From Shewanella halifaxensis HAW-EB4 (GTDB lineage: Bacteria; Pseudomonadota; Gammaproteobacteria; Enterobacterales; Shewanellaceae): 64,000 bases of DNA. The stretch is taken from contig NC_010334.1 in NCBI RefSeq assembly GCF_000019185.1, positions 1,550,001 to 1,614,000 of the forward strand. The letters run 5' to 3'. Of the stretch, positions 27,886 through 35,779 are shown one piece after another. Each line of letters starts with the position of its first letter. Positions within the stretch are counted from its first letter, which is position 1. The position numbers and the translations under genes are program-made. Below the pieces are notes generated by a model, which saw only the letters and a program-made list of their open reading frames with translations, was not told where the DNA came from and did no database searches.

Positions 27886-30855
27886 GTGGTTAAGGTAATG
27901 CGTTACTATTTACTATTGTTATTGATACTTACCGATAAAGTGATTGCGTTTGAACTTGTTAATGATGTAACGTATTTTCCATCTGTAGTCCAAGGGCATC
28001 ATGGCAATAGTAAGTATTCATGCGATGGTATTGATTCATTTCAATTTGAACAAAATGGTTCTTCAAAGATTTACGGAACTTTGGATAAAGATCTAATGTT
28101 TTGCAGTAACAATATAGGCCACGGATTGCCAAGTAATGGCTGTGATACCTCTTTAGAAGGTTATAGAACCTGTTCTGTAACTGGAGTTGATATTAAAGGT
28201 ATCGATTTAACTGGTGAAAATGAATTTAAATACAGTTCGGTAAGTGATGGTCAAATTCACTCATGTTCGAGTGGGCAAAATGTTATCTTAGGTTTAAATG
28301 AACAGACCGAGTTTAGTAGAGTTACACTTTATAGTCCATGTGTAGTTACTTTTTCATCAAATCATAGCGAGTATAGAGTCAAAGATGTTGAAATGGGTGG
28401 CGGGGCGAAAATTGTTTTGTCTTCTGGAGACTACTATTTTGAGAGTCTTACTTTAAATAGAGGAGCTAATATTGTAGCTCTTGGTGATGTGCGTATTTTT
28501 GTTAAGTCTAAAGTAAATATTACAGATGCTAAAGTCAATGAATCTGAAATCGATAATTTTATATTGCTCGGATATGATGATATTAATGTTAATGGTGATT
28601 CTTACGTAAAGGGTAAGCTTTATAGTGATAAACATGTTTACCTCAATGGTTCAAGCTTCATAGAAGGACGTGTAACTAGTCGTTACTTAAGAATGAATGG
28701 TAATAGTGTTATTAATCAAAAAAAACAAATACAAAAAAGTCACTTTAGAATCAGTTTTAATTCTGGAGCATTAAGCTGTACTTCGAAATTTATTTCTGTG
28801 CAGGCTTGTGCAAATGATAATTGTAGCTCACAGCTAACAGAATCAGCCTTTGTTACCCTGACGAAAAACGGTGCAAATTACAGCGAAGAGACGTTTACGG
28901 GTAGTACTAGTACTGAGGTTTGGCACCCACAAGGTGGCCTGGTTACCCTAGGCTTGGGGGTGACCGTACCTAGTGCAGACTACAGTTGTTATATCGATGG
29001 TAGACTCGTCACCAATGCTCAATGTCAGCTCAACTTTGAAGATAGCGGCATCTATTTTGATATTGATGATTCAACGGCTTGTAAAAACTCCAACAACTTT
29101 GAGTTATTTGCGGTTAAGAAAGATCAAGTTACCCAGCAATGTGTACCGTTATTTGCTAATAAAACTAAGCCTATTTCGATGGTGTTTAACTATATTACGC
29201 CAGATGCCGCGGGGATCAACGAGGCTGCCAAGTTAACCATCAATAGTCTCAATACACCTAATGCCAGTAAAGTGATCGATGGCGGCTCAAGTGAGGTGCT
29301 TCAAGTTCACTTCGATGCCAATGGTAAAGCGCTGCTCAATGTGAACTACCCTGAAGCGGGTAAGGTGGAGCTTGCGGCAATCTTGACTGAAACGATTAGC
29401 TCTACCGATGGTAGCACCAGTGAAACCTTGATACTCGAACATAGTGATCAATTTGTGGCTAAAGCCGATGGCTTCCATTTCTTTAATGATTCTGGGCGTG
29501 ATGGCTGTACGGGGGCAAGTTGCGAGCTGTTTGCCAAGGCAGGCGCTGATTTTAAGATGAACGTAAAGGCGGTTTGTGGTGTCGATGACGGCACGGCTTA
29601 TAAAGATCGAGTGCCACTTAAAAACTTCCAATTAACAGATTTAAAAATTAAACCTGTACTACAAGCGCCATTAGTCTCGAATGGAGATATTAAAGATGGC
29701 AGTCTTGGTGGGCTAGGGCTAACCAGTTTGAGCTTCACTAAGGCTAACAGTGCACCGCTAAGACTGACGGATCAGACATACTTTGAAGTGGGGGCTATGA
29801 GTGTTGCACTCGATGGTGAGCTGAATTACCTAGGAGCCTCGATCCCTGAAACCCACTCAAGTAGCGAGATCTTTGGGCGCTTTTCTCCATATTACTTAAC
29901 CGTGACGGCTAACACTTCTCATCCTGCGGCGCAGTGTGGCAGCTTTACCTATATGGATCAGCCGTTCGGTTTCTCTACCGGTGAAGAACCAACCCTGTCT
30001 ATCATAGGTAAGAGCAAGAGCGGGGCAATCACCAACAACTACCAAGTTGGTGATTGGTGGCGTTATCATGGCAAGCAGTGGCTAGAACGCAGCTATAGTG
30101 ATACTTCTGGCGCAACCTCAGCGGATGGCGCAGCCTTGCTGATTGTGGATGAGTCCCCAATTTCCGGCACTGTGGAATACTATCTGGTTAATGGGACTAA
30201 TAGTGTGCAACGGGCTTACCTAAGCGGTGCACAGCTGCATTACGGCCGCACTGCATCGCTGGCGACTCCCTTTAATGGTCAGTTTGACTTAGAACTATCA
30301 AAGGCTGATGTGACAGATAAGGATGGTATTTGTTATCAAGACAGCGCCGATGCAGCCTGTATTGGCTTTACCTTTGACGATATCGCTAAAGGCGATGTTT
30401 TTGCGCTGCGTTACGGGCGGTTTGTGATGCAAAATGCTTATGGCCCATCGTCGGAAGAGCTGCGTCTGGAGGTCGGAACCCAATATGTTGGGGCTAGCGG
30501 CGAGTGGCTCACCAATTCAGAAGATAACTGTTCTGTGTTCGATACTACCAGTGCGACAGAGTCTGCTGATGCAGGTTTATACCTTAAACCTGAGCCAGGT
30601 TTGGAAGCTGTACAGGGGTTCACTCAGCCAGTAGAGGGAGGTCAATTTGGTTACATCGGGCTAGGCAAGAGTTTAATCTATTTCCCTGCGCCTAATACGG
30701 GTGGTGAGGTAATCTTACAGCAACATGTGAGTAAATGGCTAAAGTTTTATTGGAATTATAATGCCGTTGGTGATTTACAAGATCCTCGTGGCACTGCTCA
30801 TTTTGGCACTTATCGTGGCCATGACAGGATTATTTCTTGGCGAGAAGTTTATTAA
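27886..30855 (+). CDS. mshQ: MSHA biogenesis protein MshQ-like, mosaic
   Basis: The 989-residue secreted protein begins at a GTG preceded by TGAGG and has a signal-like N-terminus (RYYLLLLLILTDKVIAF). Residues ~1-285 form a beta-helix-like region (YRVKDVEMGGG, FESLTLNRGANIVALG). The rest, from FRISFNSGALSCTSKFISVQ onward, matches the conserved C-terminal half of MshQ (DUF6701) and ends with GTAHFGTYRGHDRIISWREVY. Base composition changes sharply from AT-rich to normal near 28780, inside the gene. MshQ is the last, poorly understood gene of mannose-sensitive hemagglutinin pilus clusters; other msh genes are not in the window. Confidence 0.8.
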   Translation: MVKVMRYYLLLLLILTDKVIAFELVNDVTYFPSVVQGHHGNSKYSCDGIDSFQFEQNGSSKIYGTLDKDLMFCSNNIGHGLPSNGCDTSLEGYRTCSVTGVDIKGIDLTGENEFKYSSVSDGQIHSCSSGQNVILGLNEQTEFSRVTLYSPCVVTFSSNHSEYRVKDVEMGGGAKIVLSSGDYYFESLTLNRGANIVALGDVRIFVKSKVNITDAKVNESEIDNFILLGYDDINVNGDSYVKGKLYSDKHVYLNGSSFIEGRVTSRYLRMNGNSVINQKKQIQKSHFRISFNSGALSCTSKFISVQACANDNCSSQLTESAFVTLTKNGANYSEETFTGSTSTEVWHPQGGLVTLGLGVTVPSADYSCYIDGRLVTNAQCQLNFEDSGIYFDIDDSTACKNSNNFELFAVKKDQVTQQCVPLFANKTKPISMVFNYITPDAAGINEAAKLTINSLNTPNASKVIDGGSSEVLQVHFDANGKALLNVNYPEAGKVELAAILTETISSTDGSTSETLILEHSDQFVAKADGFHFFNDSGRDGCTGASCELFAKAGADFKMNVKAVCGVDDGTAYKDRVPLKNFQLTDLKIKPVLQAPLVSNGDIKDGSLGGLGLTSLSFTKANSAPLRLTDQTYFEVGAMSVALDGELNYLGASIPETHSSSEIFGRFSPYYLTVTANTSHPAAQCGSFTYMDQPFGFSTGEEPTLSIIGKSKSGAITNNYQVGDWWRYHGKQWLERSYSDTSGATSADGAALLIVDESPISGTVEYYLVNGTNSVQRAYLSGAQLHYGRTASLATPFNGQFDLELSKADVTDKDGICYQDSADAACIGFTFDDIAKGDVFALRYGRFVMQNAYGPSSEELRLEVGTQYVGASGEWLTNSEDNCSVFDTTSATESADAGLYLKPEPGLEAVQGFTQPVEGGQFGYIGLGKSLIYFPAPNTGGEVILQQHVSKWLKFYWNYNAVGDLQDPRGTAHFGTYRGHDRIISWREVY

Positions 30856-30873
30856 GGTGTTTGATGGTCCTGA

Positions 30874-31133
30874 TTACATGAAGAAAAAGTGCTTGGAACT
30901 GACCAGGAGTTCTAGGGGCTTACCAAGCGCAAGAACTTGTGGTGTTAGCGGTATGATGTGTTCGCGCTTCATTTTCATGCGCTCAGCGGGGATCACCCAT
31001 AAACTTTTTATCCAAATCTGCCTAAACTCAGAAACTTTCTGCTCTTTAGCTATTGCAATGGCCACAAATAAACCAATGTTCGCAACTGTAATTGCAGCTA
31101 TTGCGCCAATAGCTGCAACAGATATTTCCGTTG
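30874..31133 (-). pseudogene. Scar: membrane-protein N-terminus fused to an integrase fragment
   Basis: On the minus strand the frame reads ISTEISVAAIGAIAAITVAN, then IGLFVAIAIAKEQKVSEFRQ and IWIKSL: the N-terminal membrane segment of a phage-cargo-type membrane protein whose start codon has become ATT. It then runs directly into ERMKMKREHIIPLTPQVLAL, a motif of P4-type tyrosine integrases between the catalytic Arg/Lys and His boxes. Both parts are truncated, so this is a junction of two broken genes. It marks past insertions between mshQ and the BRCT gene. Confidence 0.6.
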
Positions 31134-31166
31134 AAATGCTTTATTCCCAGTTAACTTTTTTACCAT

Positions 31167-32357
31167 TCAGACAGCCGCTAACCACTGTTCTTCAGAAATG
31201 ACATAAATCTCATGTCCTTTTTCTTTAAGTAACATAGCCTTTTCTATTTTTCTGCCATGGCTTAGATATTTCCAATCGCGGCTCGCGAGGGTTCCTATCA
31301 CTAAAAACTGGGTGGAGAGCAGGACATCTTTACTTGTTATGGCTCCAAGGCTTTGAGCTTTAGATTCAACTGTTTTACGGCTACCAGTTTTAAACTTTCC
31401 AGTGAAACAAAAACCAATATTATCGTGTGGAATTTCTGTTATATCGTCAAAGCACTCGGTAGTATTGTCTGTTACATCACCAGTTTCACAGAAACGACGA
31501 CCCGTGATTTTTTGCACTGTTAGCAACAAGTCTTTCTTTTCATCTTCGGTGATAATGCCATCTTCAAAAATATCACAAAGCTTCGATGTAACGACACTCG
31601 CAGGCCACTTATTTAAGATTTGATGGTTTTCATCTAGCCAAACGGCTAGCGCATCAATATCTTTTTCGTTGACGTCATCTGCTGCAGATACGCCTTGAAG
31701 CATGCCAAGTAATTGGTTAATTTGGTTATGACTATTTGGTTCAATGAATCCGCGAATATCATTTACGTCATTTATTAAAGAGAGCAAATCTTCATATTCA
31801 TCTTCATCAATAACGCCGTCCTCTAACACATCATTTAGCACATCGATAATATCAACTATATCTGGATCATCTGAAACTTCCCAATGAGTTCGTAACCACA
31901 AATCGAGGAAAGCATACTCGGCAGGCTTAAGTTTGCTATCGGCAGTGATCCCTAACAAAATGCCTTGTAGTGAAGAAATTGCTTTTTCGATATTAGCAGC
32001 TTGATTAAAGTGGCCGTATGGCTGGGCATCCTTGTTTAAAAGGAGATCATTAGTTTTTTGTTGCTTAGGTTTAATGGGAGTTCTGGATTCAACGAGAGTT
32101 AGTATTTGTTCGACTGTAGTTTGTGGAAGTTCACCAGTATAAGCAAAGTGCACAAATTGAGGTTTGTCGATAATGACCGAGCCACCCTCGAGGGATTTAT
32201 CTATTTTGCTGGGGCCAGCGTTGTCACCAACACATAAAATATGGAGGCTATTGGTTACGTTTTTCTTGACCGATAGACCGACTAATTCACCTAATGTTTC
32301 TAGTTCGTTTCGCTCAACAGCATTAAAACCAGTAAAACAAATCTCAAAAGCTTTCAT
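31167..32357 (-). CDS. BRCT / TerB-like / BRCT protein, copy 1
   Basis: The 396-residue protein has an N-terminal BRCT-like domain (~1-85, IDKPQFVHFAYTGELP), two acidic helical TerB- or EF-hand-like units (~105-200 with EDGVIDEDEYEDLL; ~210-285 with EDGIITEDEKKDLL) and a C-terminal BRCT domain (~310-396, IGFCFTGKFKTGSRKTVESK) like that of DNA ligase LigA. BRCT domains bind DNA ends or phosphoproteins. It is nearly the same as the prophage gene at 38796-39986, differing at roughly one residue in ten. This copy lies left of both tmRNA 3' fragments, so it is probably left over from an earlier related element. Confidence 0.75.
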   Translation of the reverse strand: MKAFEICFTGFNAVERNELETLGELVGLSVKKNVTNSLHILCVGDNAGPSKIDKSLEGGSVIIDKPQFVHFAYTGELPQTTVEQILTLVESRTPIKPKQQKTNDLLLNKDAQPYGHFNQAANIEKAISSLQGILLGITADSKLKPAEYAFLDLWLRTHWEVSDDPDIVDIIDVLNDVLEDGVIDEDEYEDLLSLINDVNDIRGFIEPNSHNQINQLLGMLQGVSAADDVNEKDIDALAVWLDENHQILNKWPASVVTSKLCDIFEDGIITEDEKKDLLLTVQKITGRRFCETGDVTDNTTECFDDITEIPHDNIGFCFTGKFKTGSRKTVESKAQSLGAITSKDVLLSTQFLVIGTLASRDWKYLSHGRKIEKAMLLKEKGHEIYVISEEQWLAAV

Positions 32358-32888
32358 AATTAGTCTCCCAATTTTTTCAACGCTTGATGTGGTATATACA
32401 CTTAAGTTCGTATCTGTTTAGAAGTCTTTAACATTTATACGACGAATAGTGAAGCCTGACGACTCCTCAGCGGTTAAGGAGTTTCTATTACTGTATTTAA
32501 GGTAAGTATTGCTATCCATAACAAATTAGTAAGTCAATAAGGAATATCACTTTTCTTTGATTTTGTACAATCTTTAGTTACTGAGAATTAAAAAGTATTA
32601 TCTAGTTTTATTTGGTAGTGAATACTTGGTTTTATGAAGAGCTTTAGGTGAGATTGGTGAAACTTCACTAAATGGTCGTGTAGCTTAACTGCTAACGGTT
32701 AGGAGTGCAGCCATATGTATGGCGGCGGGTTTATTCGGCACTCCCATGTGCCTCCCGCTTCTTGGCTATCGCATGTGACGTTCAAGTTTGTTCCAGACAC
32801 CCTAGTGCATTAATGTTACTAAGAGAGTCGCCCGCACTGGCATAAATTAAAAATGGCCAATATTTTCATATTGGAGCTTCTCAATATT

Positions 32889-33040
32889 TGGTGGTGGCGC
32901 CCGAACCTGTGTGCAAAAAGCTAATATTTTATCTAATAGTCCGTAATGACGCATGATTACAACATAAACAGTATGTTACTGGTTAGTGTCTGTAAGATCG
33001 TGTTAGCCGATCTAAATGCTAGTCGCCACTTTGTCATCAC
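32889..33040 (-). repeat. Degenerate tmRNA 3'-end copy (old attachment site)
   Basis: TTGGTGGTGGCGCCCGAACC and the following ~130 bp align with 33315-33465 in the same order, including shared blocks GTGCAAAAAGC, GTGTTAGCC, TCTAAATG and CGCCACTTTG. The tmRNA 3' acceptor/T-arm part is mutated, so it is not functional. The interval 32358-32888 to its left holds no gene I can support. Confidence 0.65.
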
Positions 33041-33044
33041 TTAA

Positions 33045-33251
33045 CTAATGTAAGTCAGCAAGCTCTACACATTGCGAATATTGGCTCCATTTCCATAATG
33101 AACCTTCACAACTTTCAGTGCTGCGAAGTATTGCACTTGTGTTATTGATAAGGTCATATCTGATGAAAAAATCGATTTTATTTTCGTCATCTAGGTGAGG
33201 GCGAAGTGTTTTTTTAAAGAAGGGATAATGTTTGCTTAGCTGCAGATACAA
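33045..33251 (-). pseudogene. Possible gene fragment between the two att copies
   Basis: A 68-codon minus-strand frame (FFIRYDLINNTSAILRSTES, then SLWKWSQYSQCVELADLH) looks coding-like. Its only start is a TTG inside the terminator hairpin at 33250-33288, so it is more likely the end of a truncated gene from an older element. Confidence 0.3.
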
Positions 33252-33288
33252 AAAAGCCGCTAAATCCGTCTGGTAGGGATTTAGCGGC
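33250..33288 (-). terminator. Terminator downstream of the tmRNA 3' end
   Basis: A perfect 12-bp stem (GCCGCTAAATCC with GGATTTAGCGGC) is followed on the minus strand by six Ts. It starts 28 bp beyond the tmRNA CCA end at 33316, exactly where an ssrA terminator is expected. Confidence 0.85.
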
Positions 33289-33315
33289 CTTTGAAGGTTA
33301 TTGCTAACCTAGTAT

Positions 33316-33365
33316 TGGTGGAGGCGGCGGGGCTCGAACCCGCGTCCAAAAAGCCTACATCCTAT
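33316..33365 (-). other. ssrA: ssrA (tmRNA) 3'-end fragment: left prophage attachment site
   Basis: The minus strand reads GGATGTAGGCTTTTTGGACG, then CGGGTTCGAGCCCCGCCGCC, then TCCACCA: the acceptor stem, T arm and CCA end of tmRNA. Only about 50 nt match; sequence further right (33366-33480) is element DNA. The orientation predicts an intact ssrA on the minus strand at the far right prophage end, beyond the window. Phages of the P2/K139 type and many islands use ssrA as an attachment site. Confidence 0.8.
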
Positions 33366-33533
33366 CTTTTAGCCCGTTATACCGCGAGATTTTAATACTT
33401 TCAGATAGTTACGTTTAAGCATCTGTTAGAGAGTGTTAGCCTTTCTAAATGGTTGCCGCCACTTTGCCGCCATTTTTGATCATGTGACATTGGAAAGATT
33501 AGTCAATTTTTTAGCGGATATTTTGTATGTTTG

Positions 33534-33567
33534 TACAAGGTAGACTACCTTGTAAGAACTGTATAAT
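33534..33567 (+). promoter_or_regulatory. Palindromic promoter/operator of cargo module 1
   Basis: A perfect 21-bp palindrome (arms TACAAGGTAG / CTACCTTGTA around A33544) is followed by TATAAT at 33562-33567. The same core, AAGGTAGACTACCTT, with the same 18-bp distance from centre to -10 box, precedes the Septu operon. Confidence 0.7.
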
Positions 33568-33595
33568 AAGCTGTTAGTTTTTAAGGATAATGCAA

Positions 33596-33886
33596 ATGGA
33601 GATACTGATAGTCTTATGTTTATTTATAATAATTTGTGTAGTTTTAACAATTGTTGAATTACTTTTTCTAAAGAAGTTGGGTTTTGATGTAGTTGCCCAC
33701 ATGGAAATAAAGTTAGAAAAAGGTGAAAATGTTAAATTCTTTTTTGAAGCATGCGGAGTTATAGCATTTATAATCGGTCAACCTATTCTTTTTATGATTC
33801 TTGTGGTGTGGGCGCATGGTGAAGTACTGCCTTTGCTACAAGCTCCTTTAAAAGAATTAGCCCAAGAGTTATTATTTATGAACTAA
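33596..33886 (+). CDS. Small two-helix membrane protein (cargo module 1)
   Basis: The 96-residue protein has two strong membrane segments (~2-24 and ~50-75) separated by a charged loop (HMEIKLEKGENVKFFFEAC) and an acidic C-terminus. No family is recognised. I chose ATG 33596 because AAGGA lies 8 nt upstream; ATG 33590 is only 2 nt from it. It sits between a palindromic promoter and an attC-like site, the same layout as the Septu operon. A membrane toxin, superinfection-exclusion or immunity role would fit a prophage cargo gene but is unproven. Confidence 0.65.
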   Translation: MEILIVLCLFIIICVVLTIVELLFLKKLGFDVVAHMEIKLEKGENVKFFFEACGVIAFIIGQPILFMILVVWAHGEVLPLLQAPLKELAQELLFMN

Positions 33887-33972
33887 GGCTAACAATTTGT
33901 TTAATAAGACAAAATGCAGTTGTCTGTGTTTCGTTCCACAACAATATTTTGCCCGTTAATAGGGCGTTGGTA
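33887..33972 (+). other. attC-like integron recombination site (module 1)
   Basis: GGCTAAC (R'' box) starts right after the stop codon; AATTTGTTTAATA looks like L''; the core AGTTGT...ACAAC is self-complementary; and TTAATAGGGC-GTTGGTA forms L'/R'. Layout and length (~86 bp) match cassette attC sites. It ends 6 bp before the integrase-fragment stop codon at 33979. Confidence 0.6.
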
Positions 33973-33978
33973 ACCACT

Positions 33979-34149
33979 CTAATTAATCATCTCATTCTTA
34001 CCCAATAGAGCTGCTATTGGTTTTTTGGTGATTGCGTCGTCCAGGCGAACAGGAGCGAAGTAGGCGTAACGCATGGTGTCTTTGATATCTGAGTGGCCGA
34101 GTATCTGTTTTACCAGAATATTGCCGCCGTTCATCATAAAGTGGCTGGT
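33979..34149 (-). pseudogene. Duplicated integrase 3' end, copy A
   Basis: The minus strand encodes SHFMMNGGNILVKQILGHSD, then IKDTMRYAYFAP, and the tail PIAALLGKNEMIN. This corresponds to the last ~55 residues of the tyrosine integrase at 37770-38795, including the HxxR-region His (GHSD) and the nucleophile Tyr. One codon (Leu after Val) is missing and the N-terminal catalytic part is absent, so it is not an enzyme. Confidence 0.85.
34002..34026 (+). terminator. Plus-strand terminator within integrase copy A
   Basis: CCAATAG and CTATTGG form a 7-bp stem followed by six Ts. It lies downstream of the module 1 ORF and inside the integrase-tail coding DNA. Confidence 0.65.
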
Positions 34150-34156
34150 AATGTTT

Positions 34157-34399
34157 TCAGCCATTATTACCATCGACATAGGCGCCATAACAATCTATGC
34201 GATCACATCGTATCTGCTCAATCTTCTGAACTATCGGTTCACCAAAATCATAATCAGTAATCACAATCGTTCGACGTAAATGTGGTAGTGCGTGAGGGGC
34301 TTTAAGAACGTCGCCTTGAAGCTTAACGTATTCTTTTTGCATGCGAAACAGGGTGAATTGCTCAAGTTTCTATTGATACTTTTTTGTGCGCTTGTACAT
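34157..34399 (-). pseudogene. Unrecognised ORF remnant with an in-frame amber codon
   Basis: From ATG 34399 the minus strand reads MYKRTKKYQ, then TAG at 34370-34372, then in the same frame KLEQFTLFRMQKEYVKLQGD, VLKAPHALPHLRRTIVITDY and DFGEPIVQKIEQIRCDRIDC. The continuity suggests one gene split by a nonsense codon and cut off at its 3' end by the junction with integrase copy A. I do not recognise the family. Confidence 0.5.
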
Positions 34400-34410
34400 A
34401 GTAGCCTTCT

Positions 34411-34448
34411 ATCTAATAAGGTAGACTACCTTATTAGATCTGTATAAA
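34411..34448 (+). promoter_or_regulatory. Palindromic promoter/operator of the Septu operon
   Basis: A perfect 29-bp palindrome (arms ATCTAATAAGGTAG / CTACCTTATTAGAT around A34425) is followed by a -10-like TATAAA at 34443-34448. Core and spacing repeat those of the module 1 promoter at 33534. A dimeric repressor could bind both. Confidence 0.7.
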
Positions 34449-34531
34449 AACAGTTATATTTTAGTACTACACACAAACAGTATCTACTTTTATGACTAAC
34501 GATAGTCACCAAGTCACTTTAAGGAATAAAT

Positions 34532-35779
34532 GTGCACTTTAAAAAATTGGAAATAAATCATTGGCAGCAATTTGAAACTGTCGACCTAGCAATACATGAT
34601 CGATTAACGATTATTACAGGATCTAATGGTTGTGGTAAAACGACTATTTTGAATTTATTTTCAAAGCATTCAGGTTGGCAAAATATTTCGTTATCTACGC
34701 CAAAAAAAGATTCAAGTACAGGTGTTGTTAAATATTTTTCTAGATTGTTTAAGGGGAATACTAGTGAATCAAACAATACCGTCGGTAAAATACACTATTC
34801 AAATAATGTAGAAGCCCTTCTACTAGTAAAAGATTCTGATGTTGCTCAGTATCATGTACAAATTCAGAATCAACAGCCATTAAAAAGTTTCTTTATACCT
34901 TCTCATCGTACAATATTTAGGTACCAAGCTCTTAACCATATACCTACTGCTAAAAAAAATAAACAGAATGCATTTGATGAGGTTTCAAATGCAAACAAGC
35001 AAAGGTATAACGGTAGTTCAAGTAATCAGTCTGCTAGTTTTTTAATGAAAACTACGCTTATTGGTTGGGCTATAAATGGTTATGGAGTAACGAATAATAA
35101 TAAAACAATAATGCCTCAGGACAATGAACAAATTAAATTTTATGAGGGATTTCAGGAAGTGCTTAGAAAAATACTTCCAAAAACCTTAGGTTTCAAAGAG
35201 TTTGAAATTAGAAATATGGAAATTGTTTTTATTTGTAATGATGGTTCTGATGAATTCCTATTAGAAACGGCTTCTGGCGGCATTAGTGCTCTTATCGATA
35301 TTGCTTGGCAAATATATATGTATGCAACAAAAGATAATCCTGATTATACCGTTATAATTGATGAGGTTGAAAATCATCTTCACCCAATAATGCAGAGAAG
35401 GATATTACCAGATCTTTTACAAGCATTCCCCACTGCGAAGTTTATTGTATCAACACATAGCCCATTAGTTGTAGGCTCAGTAAAAAACTCAAATATATAT
35501 GCTTTAACTTATAATGAAGAAAATAAAGTTGAGTCTAAAAAATTGGATTTTTTGAATGAAGCTAAAAGTGCTAGTGAAATTCTAGATGAGGTTTTAGGGG
35601 TCTCATTTACAATGCCTATATGGGTTGAAGAAAGGTTAAATCAAATAATTGATGAATACAGTAATAAAAAATTAACTGAAAGAGATTTCTCTTTGTTAAG
35701 GAGCCAGTTGGCAGAGTTAGGCTTAGAGAAAATGGTTCCTATGGCAATACAAGGAATCATGGAGGGACAAGATGATTAA
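34532..35779 (+). CDS. ptuA: Septu-type AAA ATPase PtuA
   Basis: The 415-residue protein is an ABC/SMC-like AAA ATPase: Walker A GSNGCGKTTIL (~31-41), signature-like ETASGGISALIDIAW (~248-262), Walker B YTVIIDEVENHLHP (~274-287) and a switch-His motif VSTHSPLVVGS. The start is a GTG with AAGGA six bases upstream. It overlaps the HNH-nuclease gene by 8 bp. An ATPase paired with a TIGR02646-like HNH protein is the defining composition of the Septu anti-phage system, in which PtuA assembles with PtuB and nucleotide state controls DNA cleavage. No retron reverse transcriptase lies nearby, so this is a standalone Septu. AT-rich codon use suggests transfer. Confidence 0.85.
   Translation: MHFKKLEINHWQQFETVDLAIHDRLTIITGSNGCGKTTILNLFSKHSGWQNISLSTPKKDSSTGVVKYFSRLFKGNTSESNNTVGKIHYSNNVEALLLVKDSDVAQYHVQIQNQQPLKSFFIPSHRTIFRYQALNHIPTAKKNKQNAFDEVSNANKQRYNGSSSNQSASFLMKTTLIGWAINGYGVTNNNKTIMPQDNEQIKFYEGFQEVLRKILPKTLGFKEFEIRNMEIVFICNDGSDEFLLETASGGISALIDIAWQIYMYATKDNPDYTVIIDEVENHLHPIMQRRILPDLLQAFPTAKFIVSTHSPLVVGSVKNSNIYALTYNEENKVESKKLDFLNEAKSASEILDEVLGVSFTMPIWVEERLNQIIDEYSNKKLTERDFSLLRSQLAELGLEKMVPMAIQGIMEGQDD

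Noticed and set aside
30761..31201. Plus-strand 146-codon frame after mshQ
   Set aside because: It overlaps the 3' ends of mshQ and the BRCT gene in wrong frames and is antisense to the scar that carries recognisable motifs.
32690..32760. Possible tRNA or attC near an inverted repeat GGAGTGC / GCACTCC
   Set aside because: No cloverleaf can be drawn, the R and L boxes of attC are missing, and there is no gene directly before it.
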